DNA of 64,000 nt, from contig NZ_CP051144.1 of NCBI RefSeq assembly GCF_012317385.1, positions 2,976,001 to 3,040,000 on the forward strand, written 5' to 3'. Numbering within the stretch: position 1 is the first letter of the stretch; each line of letters begins with the position of its first letter. The notes beneath the pieces are model-generated. The model saw nothing but the letters and a program-made list of their open reading frames with translations, was not told the DNA's origin and ran no database searches. This DNA comes from Romboutsia sp. CE17. Its GTDB lineage: Bacteria; Bacillota; Clostridia; Peptostreptococcales; Peptostreptococcaceae. Below are positions 1-9,048 of the stretch, piece after piece. The position numbers and the translations under genes are program-made.

Positions 1-24
1 AATGCTTTAAGAGTATTTCTTACT

Positions 25-1509
25 TTATAGTAAAGGTGATAGAAGTCTAGAAATAGATTCTTTTATTTTAATAGATCTAGGTCTAGAATTATACGAATCT
101 ATGGTAATTTCGTTAGAATTAGTTATATCATTTTCAAAAATAGTTCTTTGTTTTTTAGAAACTTCTTCAGAGTAAATAAATGCATTTACTTCAAAGTTTA
201 GCTCAAAGCTTCTAATATCCATATTTGCTGTACCTATAGAACAAATTTTATCATCTATAACTATTGTTTTAGCATGCAAGAAGGCATCATCACCATAAGT
301 GTAAACTTTAGCTCCGAATTTAAGTAGTTCTCCAGCATAAGAACAAGATGCCCAGTAAACAAATGGGTGATCTGGTTTGGAAGGAATCATTATTCTTACA
401 TCAACACCAGATAAACAAGCTATTTTTAATGAGTCAATAAGAGTTCTATCTAAAATAAGATAAGGACTTTGGATATAGATATACTTTCTAGCCTTTTGAA
501 TCATTTTAATATATCCATATTTGATTTCATCTAATTCTGTAATGTCTGGACCACTAGAAACTATTTGTATTCCTATATTATTTGACGATTTATTAAAACT
601 GATATTTGGGGTCTGACATTCATCGAAATATTTGGCTAAATCTAAATTTTCTTTTGTTGTATATCTCCAATCCAAAATAAATCTAATATTAAGATCTACA
701 ACACAATCACCAGTAAGTTTTAAATGGGTATCTCTCCACTCACCAAACCTAGGATTCTTTCCTAAATACTCATCTCCAACATTATTTCCTCCAACAAAGG
801 CAACATTACCATCAATAACAACTATTTTACGATGATTTCTATAATTTAAGTTGAAATTAACTATCTTAAGTAGTGAAGGGAAGAATGATCCTGTTTTAAC
901 ACCATTTTTCTTCAACTTAACTAATGTTTTTTCTGAAAGCAAACGACTACCTACAGCATCGTATAATAGCCTAACTTCAACACCACTTTTAGCTTTTTCA
1001 ATAAGAATATCAATTATTTTATTACCTATATCATCATCTTTAAATATATAAAACTGAATATTTATATACTGTTGAGCATTTTTTAATTCTTCTAAAAGAG
1101 AATCGAAAAAGTCTATAGATTTATCATATATATCTACACTATTATTATTAGTATAATGAGCATTATTTGAATTAGTAAGAGCATCTATCATATCTATATT
1201 ATCTTTTAAGTTTTGGTCAATCATAGAGGAATATTTTAGTCTATCCTTGGATTGACTTATACTTGCTTTAATTATTTTATCTTCTTGTTCTTTTATTTTA
1301 AACATGTTATTCTTAGCAATTCCCCTACCGAATAGCATGAAGATAACAATTCCTACAGCGGGTAAAGTAGTAAGTACAGCAGTCCAAGCTACAATAGTTT
1401 CTATACTTCTTTTTTCTCTAAATATAAGATTCAATATAATTGCAAAGTTAATTATATATATAGATGTAGCAGCTATTTCATAAGCAGATTCTTGTAAAAA
1501 TGATAACAA
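25..1509 (-). CDS. cls: Cardiolipin synthase (phospholipase D family)
   Basis: A 494-residue membrane enzyme that condenses two phosphatidylglycerols, or a related pair, into cardiolipin at the cytoplasmic membrane. Two hydrophobic segments near residues 14-31 and 38-60 match the N-terminal anchors of bacterial Cls. Two HKD motifs are visible: NHRKIVVID around residue 228 and LHAKTIVIDD around residue 410, each followed by a conserved GGxN or GTAN-type turn. This is the pairing expected of a full-length Cls. The start is a TTG preceded by GGAGGTG with a five-base gap. The gene stands alone, downstream of a terminator that separates it from the formate channel gene on the same strand. Family call is firm; exact lipid substrate is inferred. 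Confidence 0.93.
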   Translation of the reverse strand: MLSFLQESAYEIAATSIYIINFAIILNLIFREKRSIETIVAWTAVLTTLPAVGIVIFMLFGRGIAKNNMFKIKEQEDKIIKASISQSKDRLKYSSMIDQNLKDNIDMIDALTNSNNAHYTNNNSVDIYDKSIDFFDSLLEELKNAQQYINIQFYIFKDDDIGNKIIDILIEKAKSGVEVRLLYDAVGSRLLSEKTLVKLKKNGVKTGSFFPSLLKIVNFNLNYRNHRKIVVIDGNVAFVGGNNVGDEYLGKNPRFGEWRDTHLKLTGDCVVDLNIRFILDWRYTTKENLDLAKYFDECQTPNISFNKSSNNIGIQIVSSGPDITELDEIKYGYIKMIQKARKYIYIQSPYLILDRTLIDSLKIACLSGVDVRIMIPSKPDHPFVYWASCSYAGELLKFGAKVYTYGDDAFLHAKTIVIDDKICSIGTANMDIRSFELNFEVNAFIYSEEVSKKQRTIFENDITNSNEITIDSYNSRPRSIKIKESISRLLSPLL

Positions 1510-1597
1510 TAAAGCACCTCCAAATTTAACAATATATTAGTATATTATATAAAATAAATTGATAATAAAAAAGTATAAATTATCATATAGTATATAT

Positions 1598-1639
1598 AAA
1601 AAGAGATTGAACTATCTTTATGTAGAACAATCTCTTTTT
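1598..1639 (-). terminator. Terminator of the minus-strand formate/nitrite channel
   Basis: Twelve-base arms AAAAAGAGATTG and CAATCTCTTTTT flank an 18-base loop. Because both arms end in A/T runs the hairpin reads as a terminator on either strand; on the minus strand it follows the channel gene by about 30 bases. Confidence 0.8.
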
Positions 1640-1669
1640 ATATATAAATATTTTCGATAAATTATACTA

Positions 1670-2539
1670 TTAAGCTGCTTTTTTTTCAGAAGCAGAATTA
1701 TTATTTTCTTTAATGAATAAGAAGTAGTATACACCAGCTACAAATATAGCTCCACCTAATATGTTACCTATTGTAACAGGAATTAAGTTGTTCATGAATA
1801 TGCTTGGTATATCTAACTTAGCAGCTTCTTCTGCAGTTTTATGAGCAGCTTCTAAGTACATTGGATTAGATTTAACAAATAATCCAGCAAAGAAGTAAGC
1901 CATATTTGCAACGCAGTGTTCAAATCCAGTACATACGAATAAGAATATACCGAAGAATCCAGTTAAAACTTTTCCAGTTATATCTTTAGCACCGTAAGTC
2001 ATCCAAACTGTAGCACAAACTAACCAGTTACATAATATACCAGATGCTATAGCAGCACCCCAACTAAATCCTAATTTACCAATAGCATTTTTTACTATTA
2101 CACCACCATATAAACCATTACTCCAGTCAAATACACCAGATAAGCTAACTAACCAAGCTACTAACATACCGCCAAGTAAGTTACCAATCCAAACTATAGC
2201 CCAGTTTTTAAAAGCTTGTCCCCAAGTAACTCTTTTCTTTAAAGCAGCTAAAGTTATAAGTATATTACCTGTAAATAAATCCGCACCAGCTACTAAAACA
2301 AATATTAAACCAGCTGGGAACATAAGACCAGCTAATGCTTTACCTAATCCGTAAGTTTCAGGATTTGCTAATAAATTGTAAGCAGCACCTATTGAACCTA
2401 GAGCACCGAATGCTATATACGCTCCTGCAAGGAAAGCAGATGCTAAAACTTTCTTAGTAGGTGTAGTTGCTTTCTTAACACCAGCTTCAATCGTGTATTG
2501 AGCTATTTCAGCTGGAGCTAACATCATTTTTTGTGACAT
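1670..2539 (-). CDS. Formate/nitrite transporter (FNT) family channel
   Basis: A 289-residue integral membrane protein of the FocA/NirC family, pentameric channels for formate, nitrite, hydrosulfide or related small anions. It shows the family's repeated pattern of six helices with conserved GADLFTGN, an NWxIVWxGNLLGG segment and a FEHCVANM segment. The start MSQKMML has AGGAGG eleven bases upstream. It is divergently placed from a second FNT gene of the same family about 310 bases away. With a formate dehydrogenase/hydrogenase operon in the same window, formate is a plausible substrate, but the sequence alone does not fix the anion. Confidence 0.92.
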   Translation of the reverse strand: MSQKMMLAPAEIAQYTIEAGVKKATTPTKKVLASAFLAGAYIAFGALGSIGAAYNLLANPETYGLGKALAGLMFPAGLIFVLVAGADLFTGNILITLAALKKRVTWGQAFKNWAIVWIGNLLGGMLVAWLVSLSGVFDWSNGLYGGVIVKNAIGKLGFSWGAAIASGILCNWLVCATVWMTYGAKDITGKVLTGFFGIFLFVCTGFEHCVANMAYFFAGLFVKSNPMYLEAAHKTAEEAAKLDIPSIFMNNLIPVTIGNILGGAIFVAGVYYFLFIKENNNSASEKKAA

Positions 2540-2853
2540 TATAATTCCTCCTCAGATTTTTATAAAAATTATTATAAATTTCAAAATAAAATATGCCTTA
2601 ATTTATGCTTTAATTTAGACAGCTTTAATATTATACAATAAAACTAAAGCTTTGTATACATTAAACAGTGTATTATTAATGTTATAATTCTGGAAATATT
2701 TTTAGAATATTTTAGTGTTATATGTGCATAAAAAGCTATCAATGTGGATTTAAAAATAATGTATACATATATATATTTACCATATATAACCATAAGTGAT
2801 GATATAATAAGCTTGTAGTATAAAATACAAGCTAATATAAAGGGGGGAATTTT
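2540..2853. promoter_or_regulatory. Divergent intergenic region between two FNT genes
   Basis: This 314-base gap must hold promoters for both channel genes. For the plus-strand gene a TATAAT lies at 2803-2808, without a clear -35, and a small inverted repeat (GCTTGTA and TACAAGC, 2811-2832) lies between it and the ribosome site AAAGGGGGG. No riboswitch was recognised. Confidence 0.4.
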
Positions 2854-3654
2854 ATGGACAAAAAATTCTTAACACCCGGGGAAATAGCTAAAGCAACTAT
2901 AAATGCAGGAATTAAAAAGGCAAATCTATCAACAAAGTCATGCATTATATTAGGAATTCTAGCAGGTTTTTTCATAGGGTTAGGTGGTTTAGCAAACATA
3001 ATAATTAGTCAAACCATTGGAGGAATTGATGTAGGTTTAGCAAAGTTTTTAGGTGCAATGGTATTTCCAGTTGGACTTATGCTAGTTGTAGTTTGTGGAG
3101 CAGAACTTTTTACAGGTAATAATCTAATGACATTAGCAGTTATGGATAAAAAAATACATTTAGGAGAAATGTTTAGAAATTGGGGTATAGTATGGTGTGC
3201 TAATCTTATTGGATCATTACTATTGGTTTTACTAGTTTACTACTCTAATACATTAAATGGAGAAGCAATTGCTAAAGCGATTGCAGTAGCAGAAGTAAAA
3301 GCGACTATGCCTTTATTAGATGCATTTTTAAAAGGTATACTTTGTAATATAGTTGTTGTGTTAGCTGTATGGTTTGCTACAGCGGCTCAAGATGTTATAT
3401 CTAAAATTTTTGCATGTTGGTTCCCAATAATGTTGTTTGTATTATGTGGATTTGAGCATAGTGTTGCAAATATGTTTTTTATACCAATGGGAATGATTTT
3501 AGGTGGAGATGTATCAGTATCTAATCTTATAATAAGTATAATTACAGTAACATTAGGAAATATAGCAGGTGGAGCTTTAGTAATACCAGCAATGTATTAT
3601 AATTGTTACATTAAAGAAGAGGATACTAAAATAGTTACTAACATATCTAAATAG
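2854..3654 (+). CDS. Formate/nitrite transporter (FNT) family channel, second copy
   Basis: A 266-residue FNT channel with the same signatures as its divergent neighbour: CGAELFTGNN near residue 83, NWGIVWCANLIGS and FEHSVANMFF, and six predicted helices. It is shorter at the C-terminus and clearly diverged, so it is a paralogue, not a recent duplicate. The start ATG follows AAAGGGGGGAATTTT. A hairpin terminator follows directly. Likely role is small-anion (formate, nitrite or hydrosulfide) passage across the cytoplasmic membrane; the specific substrate cannot be told here. Confidence 0.92.
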   Translation: MDKKFLTPGEIAKATINAGIKKANLSTKSCIILGILAGFFIGLGGLANIIISQTIGGIDVGLAKFLGAMVFPVGLMLVVVCGAELFTGNNLMTLAVMDKKIHLGEMFRNWGIVWCANLIGSLLLVLLVYYSNTLNGEAIAKAIAVAEVKATMPLLDAFLKGILCNIVVVLAVWFATAAQDVISKIFACWFPIMLFVLCGFEHSVANMFFIPMGMILGGDVSVSNLIISIITVTLGNIAGGALVIPAMYYNCYIKEEDTKIVTNISK

Positions 3655-3660
3655 AAATAT

Positions 3661-3694
3661 AAGGCAGTCTCTTTATAGAGATATGCCTTTTTTT
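3661..3694 (+). terminator. Terminator after second FNT gene
   Basis: AAGGCA and TGCCTT arms with an inner TCTCT/AGAGA pairing, followed by a run of seven T. Confidence 0.8.
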
Positions 3695-3870
3695 ATGATT
3701 AGAGATATAAAATGCTATTAAAGGCAAGATATAAGGGATTTCCAATTAATTTTACTTATTTAATATATATTGTTATTTTTTTTTTAATACATTATTATAT
3801 TAGATATATAAAATTAATATAGTTAAATATATAAATAATGAATAAATATTATAAACTAGGAGGAAATATA

Positions 3871-4788
3871 ATGAATAAGCAATATATATACGAAAGTTTA
3901 TTAAATATAATAGATGATAAAAATAATATAAAAATTGATGAACCTATGAATAAACATATATCATTTAAAGTTGGAGGTCCAGCTGATATATTAGTTAAAC
4001 CAAGCTCAGAAGAAGAGTTAAGTGGGATTCTTAAATTAATAAAAGAAGAAAATATTCCATACTTAGTAATAGGAAACGGATCAAACCTTCTAGTTAAAGA
4101 TGGAGGAATAAGAGGTATTGTTATTGAAATCTCAGATAATTTCAATAACTTTGATATAGATGGTAATTTAATTAATATACAATCAGGAGCATTACTTTCT
4201 GTTGTAGGTAAAGCAGCTTTAAGAGCAGAGTTAAAAGGGTTTGAATTTGCAGCTGGAATACCAGGTACATTAGGTGGTGCTTTAGCAATGAATGCTGGAG
4301 CATACGGTGGAGAAATGAAACATATAGTCAAATCTGTTAGACTTATGGATACAGATGGTAGTATACATGAATTTTCTAATGAAGATATGCAATTCGAATA
4401 TAGAAAAAGTATATTAACAAGAGAGCCTTATATAGTACTATCTGCAGTTATAGAATTAGAAAATGGAAATTATAATGAGATAAAAGAAACTATGGCAGAC
4501 TTTACTCAAAGAAGAGTTACAAAACAGCCATTAAGTTTGCCAAGTGCAGGAAGTACATTTAAAAGACCACCAGGAAATTTTGCAGGAAAGCTAATAGAAG
4601 ATAGTGGATTAAGAGGTCTTACTTTAAGAGGGGCTCAAGTATCTGAAAAACACTGTGGTTTTGTAGTTAATTTAGGAAATGCAAAAGCTAAAGATATTCT
4701 AGATTTAATGTATGTTGTAAAAAGTACAGTAAATGCAAAGTATGGAATAATGTTAGAGGAAGAAGTAAAAATACTTGGAGAGGATTAA
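3871..4788 (+). CDS. murB: UDP-N-acetylenolpyruvoylglucosamine reductase
   Basis: MurB reduces UDP-GlcNAc-enolpyruvate to UDP-MurNAc with NADPH and FAD, the second committed step of peptidoglycan precursor synthesis in the cytosol. The FAD-binding signature GNGSNLLVKDGGIRG lies near residue 70, AGIPGTLGGALAMNAGAYG near 128, and the catalytic-serine segment SAGSTFKRPPG near 228. Length of 305 residues and absence of the extra type I insertion fit type II MurB of Firmicutes. I chose the ATG at 3871 because AGGAGG lies eight bases upstream; an in-frame ATG at 3838 lacks one. It leads an apparent operon with the PHP gene, rapZ and yvcK. Confidence 0.96.
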   Translation: MNKQYIYESLLNIIDDKNNIKIDEPMNKHISFKVGGPADILVKPSSEEELSGILKLIKEENIPYLVIGNGSNLLVKDGGIRGIVIEISDNFNNFDIDGNLINIQSGALLSVVGKAALRAELKGFEFAAGIPGTLGGALAMNAGAYGGEMKHIVKSVRLMDTDGSIHEFSNEDMQFEYRKSILTREPYIVLSAVIELENGNYNEIKETMADFTQRRVTKQPLSLPSAGSTFKRPPGNFAGKLIEDSGLRGLTLRGAQVSEKHCGFVVNLGNAKAKDILDLMYVVKSTVNAKYGIMLEEEVKILGED

Positions 4789-4791
4789 TAA

Positions 4792-5505
4792 ATGCAAATA
4801 CTAGCAGATTATCATACTCATACAATCTATAGTCATGGAAAAGGAACTATAGAAGATAATGTAAAAGTTGCTATATCAAAAGGAATTAAAACTATAGGTA
4901 TATCCGATCATGGATATAAGCATATGGCTTATGGAGTTAAAATAAAAGATATAGCTAAGATGAGAGAAGAAATTGACAAATTAAATGAAAAGTATAAGGA
5001 AATAAATATACTTTTAGGTATGGAATGTAACATATTAGATGAAAAAGGGAACATAGATTTAAATGATAAATTCTCTTCTTATTTAGATTATATAATGGCA
5101 GGATATCACTTTGGATCTACACCTAGAAGTATAAGAAGTTTAATTAATCATTGTGACAACTATATAGCTAAGAGTGAAAGGGCTAAAGAGCATAATACAA
5201 ATGCAATAATCAATGCTATGAAAAATAACGATATATTCATTATAACTCACCCTGGAGATAAGGGAGATGTTTATATAGAGGATATTGCTAAAGTAGCAAA
5301 AAATACAGATACACGATTAGAAATTAATAGTAGTCATGGATTTTTAAATGTAAAACAAATAAAAGAAATTAAACATATTGGAAATAAATTTATTATAGGT
5401 TCCGATGCTCATATACCTCAAAATGTAGGTAATTTTAAGTTAGCAATGAATATTATAAATGAATCTAAAATAGATGTAACACTTATTGAAAATATTATAT
5501 TATAG
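4792..5505 (+). CDS. PHP-domain phosphoesterase
   Basis: A 237-residue PHP-fold metal-dependent phosphoesterase. Metal-binding motifs are seen in order: DYHTHTIYSHG near residue 6, ISDHG near 38, a central glutamate after LLGMEC, an internal histidine in AGYHFG, ITHPGDKG near 151 and GSDAHIP near 199. These match the YcdX/histidinol-phosphatase-like branch of the superfamily. The start is three bases after the murB stop and rapZ begins 15 bases after its own stop, so it is co-transcribed with both. The natural substrate is unknown from sequence. Confidence 0.9.
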   Translation: MQILADYHTHTIYSHGKGTIEDNVKVAISKGIKTIGISDHGYKHMAYGVKIKDIAKMREEIDKLNEKYKEINILLGMECNILDEKGNIDLNDKFSSYLDYIMAGYHFGSTPRSIRSLINHCDNYIAKSERAKEHNTNAIINAMKNNDIFIITHPGDKGDVYIEDIAKVAKNTDTRLEINSSHGFLNVKQIKEIKHIGNKFIIGSDAHIPQNVGNFKLAMNIINESKIDVTLIENIIL

Positions 5506-5520
5506 TTGGGGGGAGTTAGA

Positions 5521-6378
5521 GTGAAGTTCGTAATAGTTACAGGTTTATCTGGATCTGGGAAAAGTGAAGCGATGAGAGCATTAGAGGATATGGGTTTTTA
5601 TTGTGTAGATAACTTACCTCCTGCACTAATAACTAAATTCGCAGAGTTATGTTATCAGCCAAATTCAAGTATAGATAAAGTAGCTCTAGGTATAGATATA
5701 AGAGGAAGAAAATTTTTTGAAGCACTTCATGAAAGCTTAAATTATTTACGTAAAGCAAATTATAAGTATGAAATAATGTATTTAGATTGTTCAGATAATG
5801 TTTTAATAAGAAGATATAAAATGACTCGAAGAAACCATCCATTAGCTAAAAGCATACAAATACCAGAAGGTATAAAAATGGAAAGAGCAATAATGGAGCC
5901 ATTAAAAGAAATATCAGACTGCATAATAGACACATCTAATATGAAACCGAAAGATTTAAAAGAAGAAATTAGTAAGATATACTCAGGTGGCGATAGCAAT
6001 CAAAACTTAACAATATCAGTAGTATCTTTTGGTTTTAAGCATGGGATACCTGTTGATTGTGATTTAGTATTTGATGTTAGATTTTTACCTAATCCATATT
6101 ATGTAGAAGATTTAAGGCCTAAAACAGGTGATGATAAGGAAGTTAGGGACTATGTAATGAATTCTAAGATTAGTGAAGAATTTTACACTAAGCTATTAGA
6201 TATGGTAAACTTTTTAGTACCTCAGTATATAGAAGAGGGGAAACATCATTTAGTTATAGGAATAGGGTGTACAGGAGGAAGACATAGATCAGTAACTATA
6301 TCTAATTTAATTTATAATGACTTAATAAATAAAGGATATAGAGTAATAAAGAAACATAGAGACTCTATGCTGAGATAA
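5521..6378 (+). CDS. rapZ: RNase adapter / nucleotide-binding protein RapZ (YvcJ)
   Basis: A 285-residue P-loop protein of the RapZ/YvcJ family. The Walker A box GLSGSGKS sits at residues 7-14; the conserved C-terminal domain contains SFGFKHGIP, DLVFDVRFLPNP and the GCTGGRHRSV signature. In E. coli RapZ guides RNase E to the GlmZ small RNA; in Bacillus YvcJ hydrolyses nucleotides and affects competence, so the clostridial role may differ. The GTG at 5521 is chosen because GGGGGGAG ends a few bases before it, whereas the TTG at 5506 overlaps that site. The rapZ-yvcK-whiA arrangement is classic for Firmicutes. Confidence 0.95.
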   Translation: MKFVIVTGLSGSGKSEAMRALEDMGFYCVDNLPPALITKFAELCYQPNSSIDKVALGIDIRGRKFFEALHESLNYLRKANYKYEIMYLDCSDNVLIRRYKMTRRNHPLAKSIQIPEGIKMERAIMEPLKEISDCIIDTSNMKPKDLKEEISKIYSGGDSNQNLTISVVSFGFKHGIPVDCDLVFDVRFLPNPYYVEDLRPKTGDDKEVRDYVMNSKISEEFYTKLLDMVNFLVPQYIEEGKHHLVIGIGCTGGRHRSVTISNLIYNDLINKGYRVIKKHRDSMLR

Positions 6379-6392
6379 AATGGAGGCATATA

Positions 6393-7502
6393 ATGGAGAC
6401 TATATTCGTGATAGTAGGTATTTTTGGATGGATAGCCTTACTTACATCTCTATATCTATTAAAAAAATTAAGAAAAGAAAAGAACCAAATTATAGAATCA
6501 AAAGGTATTGAAAAAAAAGGTCCAAAAGTAGTTGTTATAGGAGGAGGAACAGGTCAATCTATTTTTTTGAGAGGATTAAAGTATTATACTCAAAATATAA
6601 CTGCTATTGTAACCGTTGCTGATGATGGCGGAGGATCAGGCGTATTAAGAGAAGATCTAGGTATGCTGCCTCCAGGAGATATAAGAAACTGCTTGTTAGC
6701 TCTTGCAAATATAGAGCCAACTATGAATGAAGTAATGCAATATAGATTTACAGAAGGAAACTTAAAAGGTCAAAGTTTTGGAAATTTATTTATTGCAGCT
6801 ATGAATGGACTTTATGGAAACTTTGAAACTGCAGTGTATAAAATGAGTGAAATATTTGCTATAACAGGGAGGGTTTTACCTGTTACTTTAGAAAATATAA
6901 ATTTAATAGCAAGGTTAAAAAATGGAAGTTTAGTAAAAGGTGAGTCTAGGATACCTGTTGAGGTTAAACTCCAAAAATCAGGTATAGAAAAAATATCTCT
7001 AGACCCTATAGATGTTACACCTTTAGAAGAGGTAATTACATCTATATATGATGCAGATATAATTGTTATTGGTCCAGGTAGTTTATATACCAGCATAATA
7101 CCAAATTTATTAGTAAGAGATGTGGTTAAAGCTATAAAAAAATCTAATGCTCCTAAAGTATATATATCGAATATAATGACTCAGCCAGGAGAAACAGAAA
7201 ATTATAATGTATTAGACCATATTAATGCGATAAATAAACATGCAGATAAGGAATTAATAAACTATGTTATTGTGAACAACGAGATATTGCCTGAAAATGT
7301 TTTTGAAAAATATAAAAAAGATGGAGCAGAGCAAGTTTTATTAGATGAGGTTCAGAGAAAAGATTTAAATAACATGGGTATAAAAGTTATACAAGATAAT
7401 TTAGTTGAAGTTAAAAATAATTATATTAGACATGATGCAAAACATATAGCTAATATAATAATTAACTTGGCACTAAGTCATAATTATGACAATGATAAGT
7501 AA
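6393..7502 (+). CDS. yvcK: Gluconeogenesis factor YvcK/GlmR
   Basis: A 369-residue protein with one N-terminal membrane segment (about residues 2-24) and a Rossmann-like CofD/YvcK domain. Seen motifs are VVIGGGTGQS near residue 49, VADDGGGSG near 76 and LPPGDIRNCLLAL near 93. In Bacillus this UDP-GlcNAc-binding protein supports cell-wall precursor synthesis on gluconeogenic carbon sources and stimulates GlmS. The N-terminal anchor is common in clostridial homologues. It lies 14 bases downstream of rapZ and is followed by the Nudix gene and whiA. Confidence 0.94.
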   Translation: METIFVIVGIFGWIALLTSLYLLKKLRKEKNQIIESKGIEKKGPKVVVIGGGTGQSIFLRGLKYYTQNITAIVTVADDGGGSGVLREDLGMLPPGDIRNCLLALANIEPTMNEVMQYRFTEGNLKGQSFGNLFIAAMNGLYGNFETAVYKMSEIFAITGRVLPVTLENINLIARLKNGSLVKGESRIPVEVKLQKSGIEKISLDPIDVTPLEEVITSIYDADIIVIGPGSLYTSIIPNLLVRDVVKAIKKSNAPKVYISNIMTQPGETENYNVLDHINAINKHADKELINYVIVNNEILPENVFEKYKKDGAEQVLLDEVQRKDLNNMGIKVIQDNLVEVKNNYIRHDAKHIANIIINLALSHNYDNDK

Positions 7503-7536
7503 AAAAGGATTTTAATTATTTATGTAGAAATCCTTA
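7503..7536 (+). terminator. Possible weak terminator after yvcK
   Basis: AAGGATTT and AAATCCTT arms with an 18-base loop and no continuous T-run. It may only attenuate transcription into the next gene. Confidence 0.35.
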
Positions 7537-7567
7537 TTATTATGTTAGTTTTAAGGAGTGAACATCT

Positions 7568-7996
7568 ATGAGAGAAGAGGTTAGTGCCGGTGGAGTAGTA
7601 TTGTTTGGAAATGCCATTCTTTTATTGAGAAAGTTTAATGGAGACTGGGTTTTGCCTAAAGGAAAGGTAGAAGAAGGCGAAAATAAGCAAGAAGCAGCAC
7701 TAAGAGAAGTTTTAGAAGAAACTGGAGTTAAGGCAGATATATTGAAATATTTAGGAGAGATACACTATACATTTAAAGAAAACTGGGATGAGAATAGAGC
7801 TGTTCATAAAACGGTTTTTTGGTATTTAATGAAAGCGAGAGGTATGGATACTGTACCACAAAAAGAAGAAGGTTTCATTGATGCTAAATTTATTCATTTA
7901 GATAGAGTCGTTGACTTAGCTAGATATGATGATGAAAAAGAAATAATAAAAGTAGCCTTGCAAGAAATAAGAAAAAGGCTTAAAAATAATAGTTAG
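7568..7996 (+). CDS. Nudix hydrolase
   Basis: A 142-residue Nudix-fold pyrophosphohydrolase. The 23-residue Nudix box begins at GKVEEG and ends at REVLEETGV, with all catalytic glutamates present (residues about 37-59). The N-terminus SAGGVVLFGNAILLLRKFNG is typical of the small MutT/Ap4A-type branch. It is preceded by TAAGGAG and followed after 15 bases by whiA, as seen in related clostridia. Substrate (oxidised nucleotide, diadenosine polyphosphate or other) is not determined by sequence. Confidence 0.92.
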   Translation: MREEVSAGGVVLFGNAILLLRKFNGDWVLPKGKVEEGENKQEAALREVLEETGVKADILKYLGEIHYTFKENWDENRAVHKTVFWYLMKARGMDTVPQKEEGFIDAKFIHLDRVVDLARYDDEKEIIKVALQEIRKRLKNNS

Positions 7997-8011
7997 TCTA
8001 TAGGTGATAAT

Positions 8012-8965
8012 ATGTCGTTTTCAGCAGAAGCAAAGAATGAATTAGCTAGAATATTACCAGAAGACAAAGATTGTAGTTTATGTGAATTATCGGCTTTAAT
8101 CAAACTTTCAGGTAGTATACAAATTGTAGGATATAAAAAATTAAATATAAAAGTAATCACAGAATTAAACTCTATAGCAAGAAAAATTTTTAAATTATTA
8201 AAACAAAATTTTGATATAAATACTACTATTAGTGTAAATAAAAACCAAATGCTAAAGCGTAATAATAGCTATGTTCTTGTTGTAAAAAGTGAAATGGGAG
8301 CTGAAAAGTTATTAAGAGATTTATGTATTTTACCAAAGGAAGAAGCTTTTTATCCTTTAAATGAAGTTCCAAAGGAATTGTTAAAAAATGAAGAATGTAT
8401 AAGAGCATTTTTAAGAGGAGCATTTTTAGGTGGAGGATCAATAAGTGATCCAGAAAAAAATTATCATATGGAGTTTGTAACTAACAATGAAGAATTTTCT
8501 AAATCATTAAGAGATTTAATAAACTCTTTAGGGTTTAATTCAAAAATAGTATCAAGGAAAAACAATTATGTGGTGTATCTAAAAGAAAGTGAGCAAATAT
8601 CAGATTTACTAAGCATAATAGGTGCTCATAATGCACTTTTAAGTTTGCAAAATACAAAGATAGTAAAAGAAATGAGAAATAATGTAAATAGATTAGTAAA
8701 TTGTGAAACAGCAAATCTTTCTAAAACAGTAAATGCAGCAGTAAGACAGGTTGAAAATATTAGACTTATTCAAGATACAATAGGTATAAGTAGTTTACCA
8801 GAAAATTTACAAGAAATTGCAAGAATTAGGGAAGAGTATGAGGATATGACATTAAAAGAATTAGGCGAAATGTTAAATCCACCTATAGGTAAATCAGGGG
8901 TAAACCATAGACTAAGAAAAATTGAGGAAATAGCTAATAAGTTGAGAGAAAATACTTATAAATAA
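8012..8965 (+). CDS. whiA: WhiA sporulation/cell-division regulator
   Basis: A 317-residue WhiA. The N-terminal half is a LAGLIDADG homing-endonuclease-like fold without catalysis ([18 protein letters not shown] near residue 130), and the C-terminus is a helix-turn-helix with [24 protein letters not shown]. WhiA controls sporulation-associated division in Streptomyces and affects chromosome segregation and division in Bacillus. The rapZ-yvcK-whiA gene order supports the call. The ATG follows TAGGTGATAAT. Confidence 0.95.
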   Translation: MSFSAEAKNELARILPEDKDCSLCELSALIKLSGSIQIVGYKKLNIKVITELNSIARKIFKLLKQNFDINTTISVNKNQMLKRNNSYVLVVKSEMGAEKLLRDLCILPKEEAFYPLNEVPKELLKNEECIRAFLRGAFLGGGSISDPEKNYHMEFVTNNEEFSKSLRDLINSLGFNSKIVSRKNNYVVYLKESEQISDLLSIIGAHNALLSLQNTKIVKEMRNNVNRLVNCETANLSKTVNAAVRQVENIRLIQDTIGISSLPENLQEIARIREEYEDMTLKELGEMLNPPIGKSGVNHRLRKIEEIANKLRENTYK

Positions 8966-8996
8966 GGGGTTATATTTTATATAGCTCCTTTTTGTT
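8963..8996 (+). terminator. Terminator after whiA
   Basis: A weak hairpin AAGGGGTTATAT / ATATAGCTCCTT with some mismatches and a following T-rich stretch. Confidence 0.5.
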
Positions 8997-9048
8997 TTAA
9001 CATAAAGAATTTATGGTAAAATTAGAATTAGAAATAGGAGGTGAGATA

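Noticed and set aside
3849-4331. Long antisense open frame within murB
   Set aside because: It is antisense to a clear MurB with all motifs; long shadow frames are common in AT-rich coding DNA.
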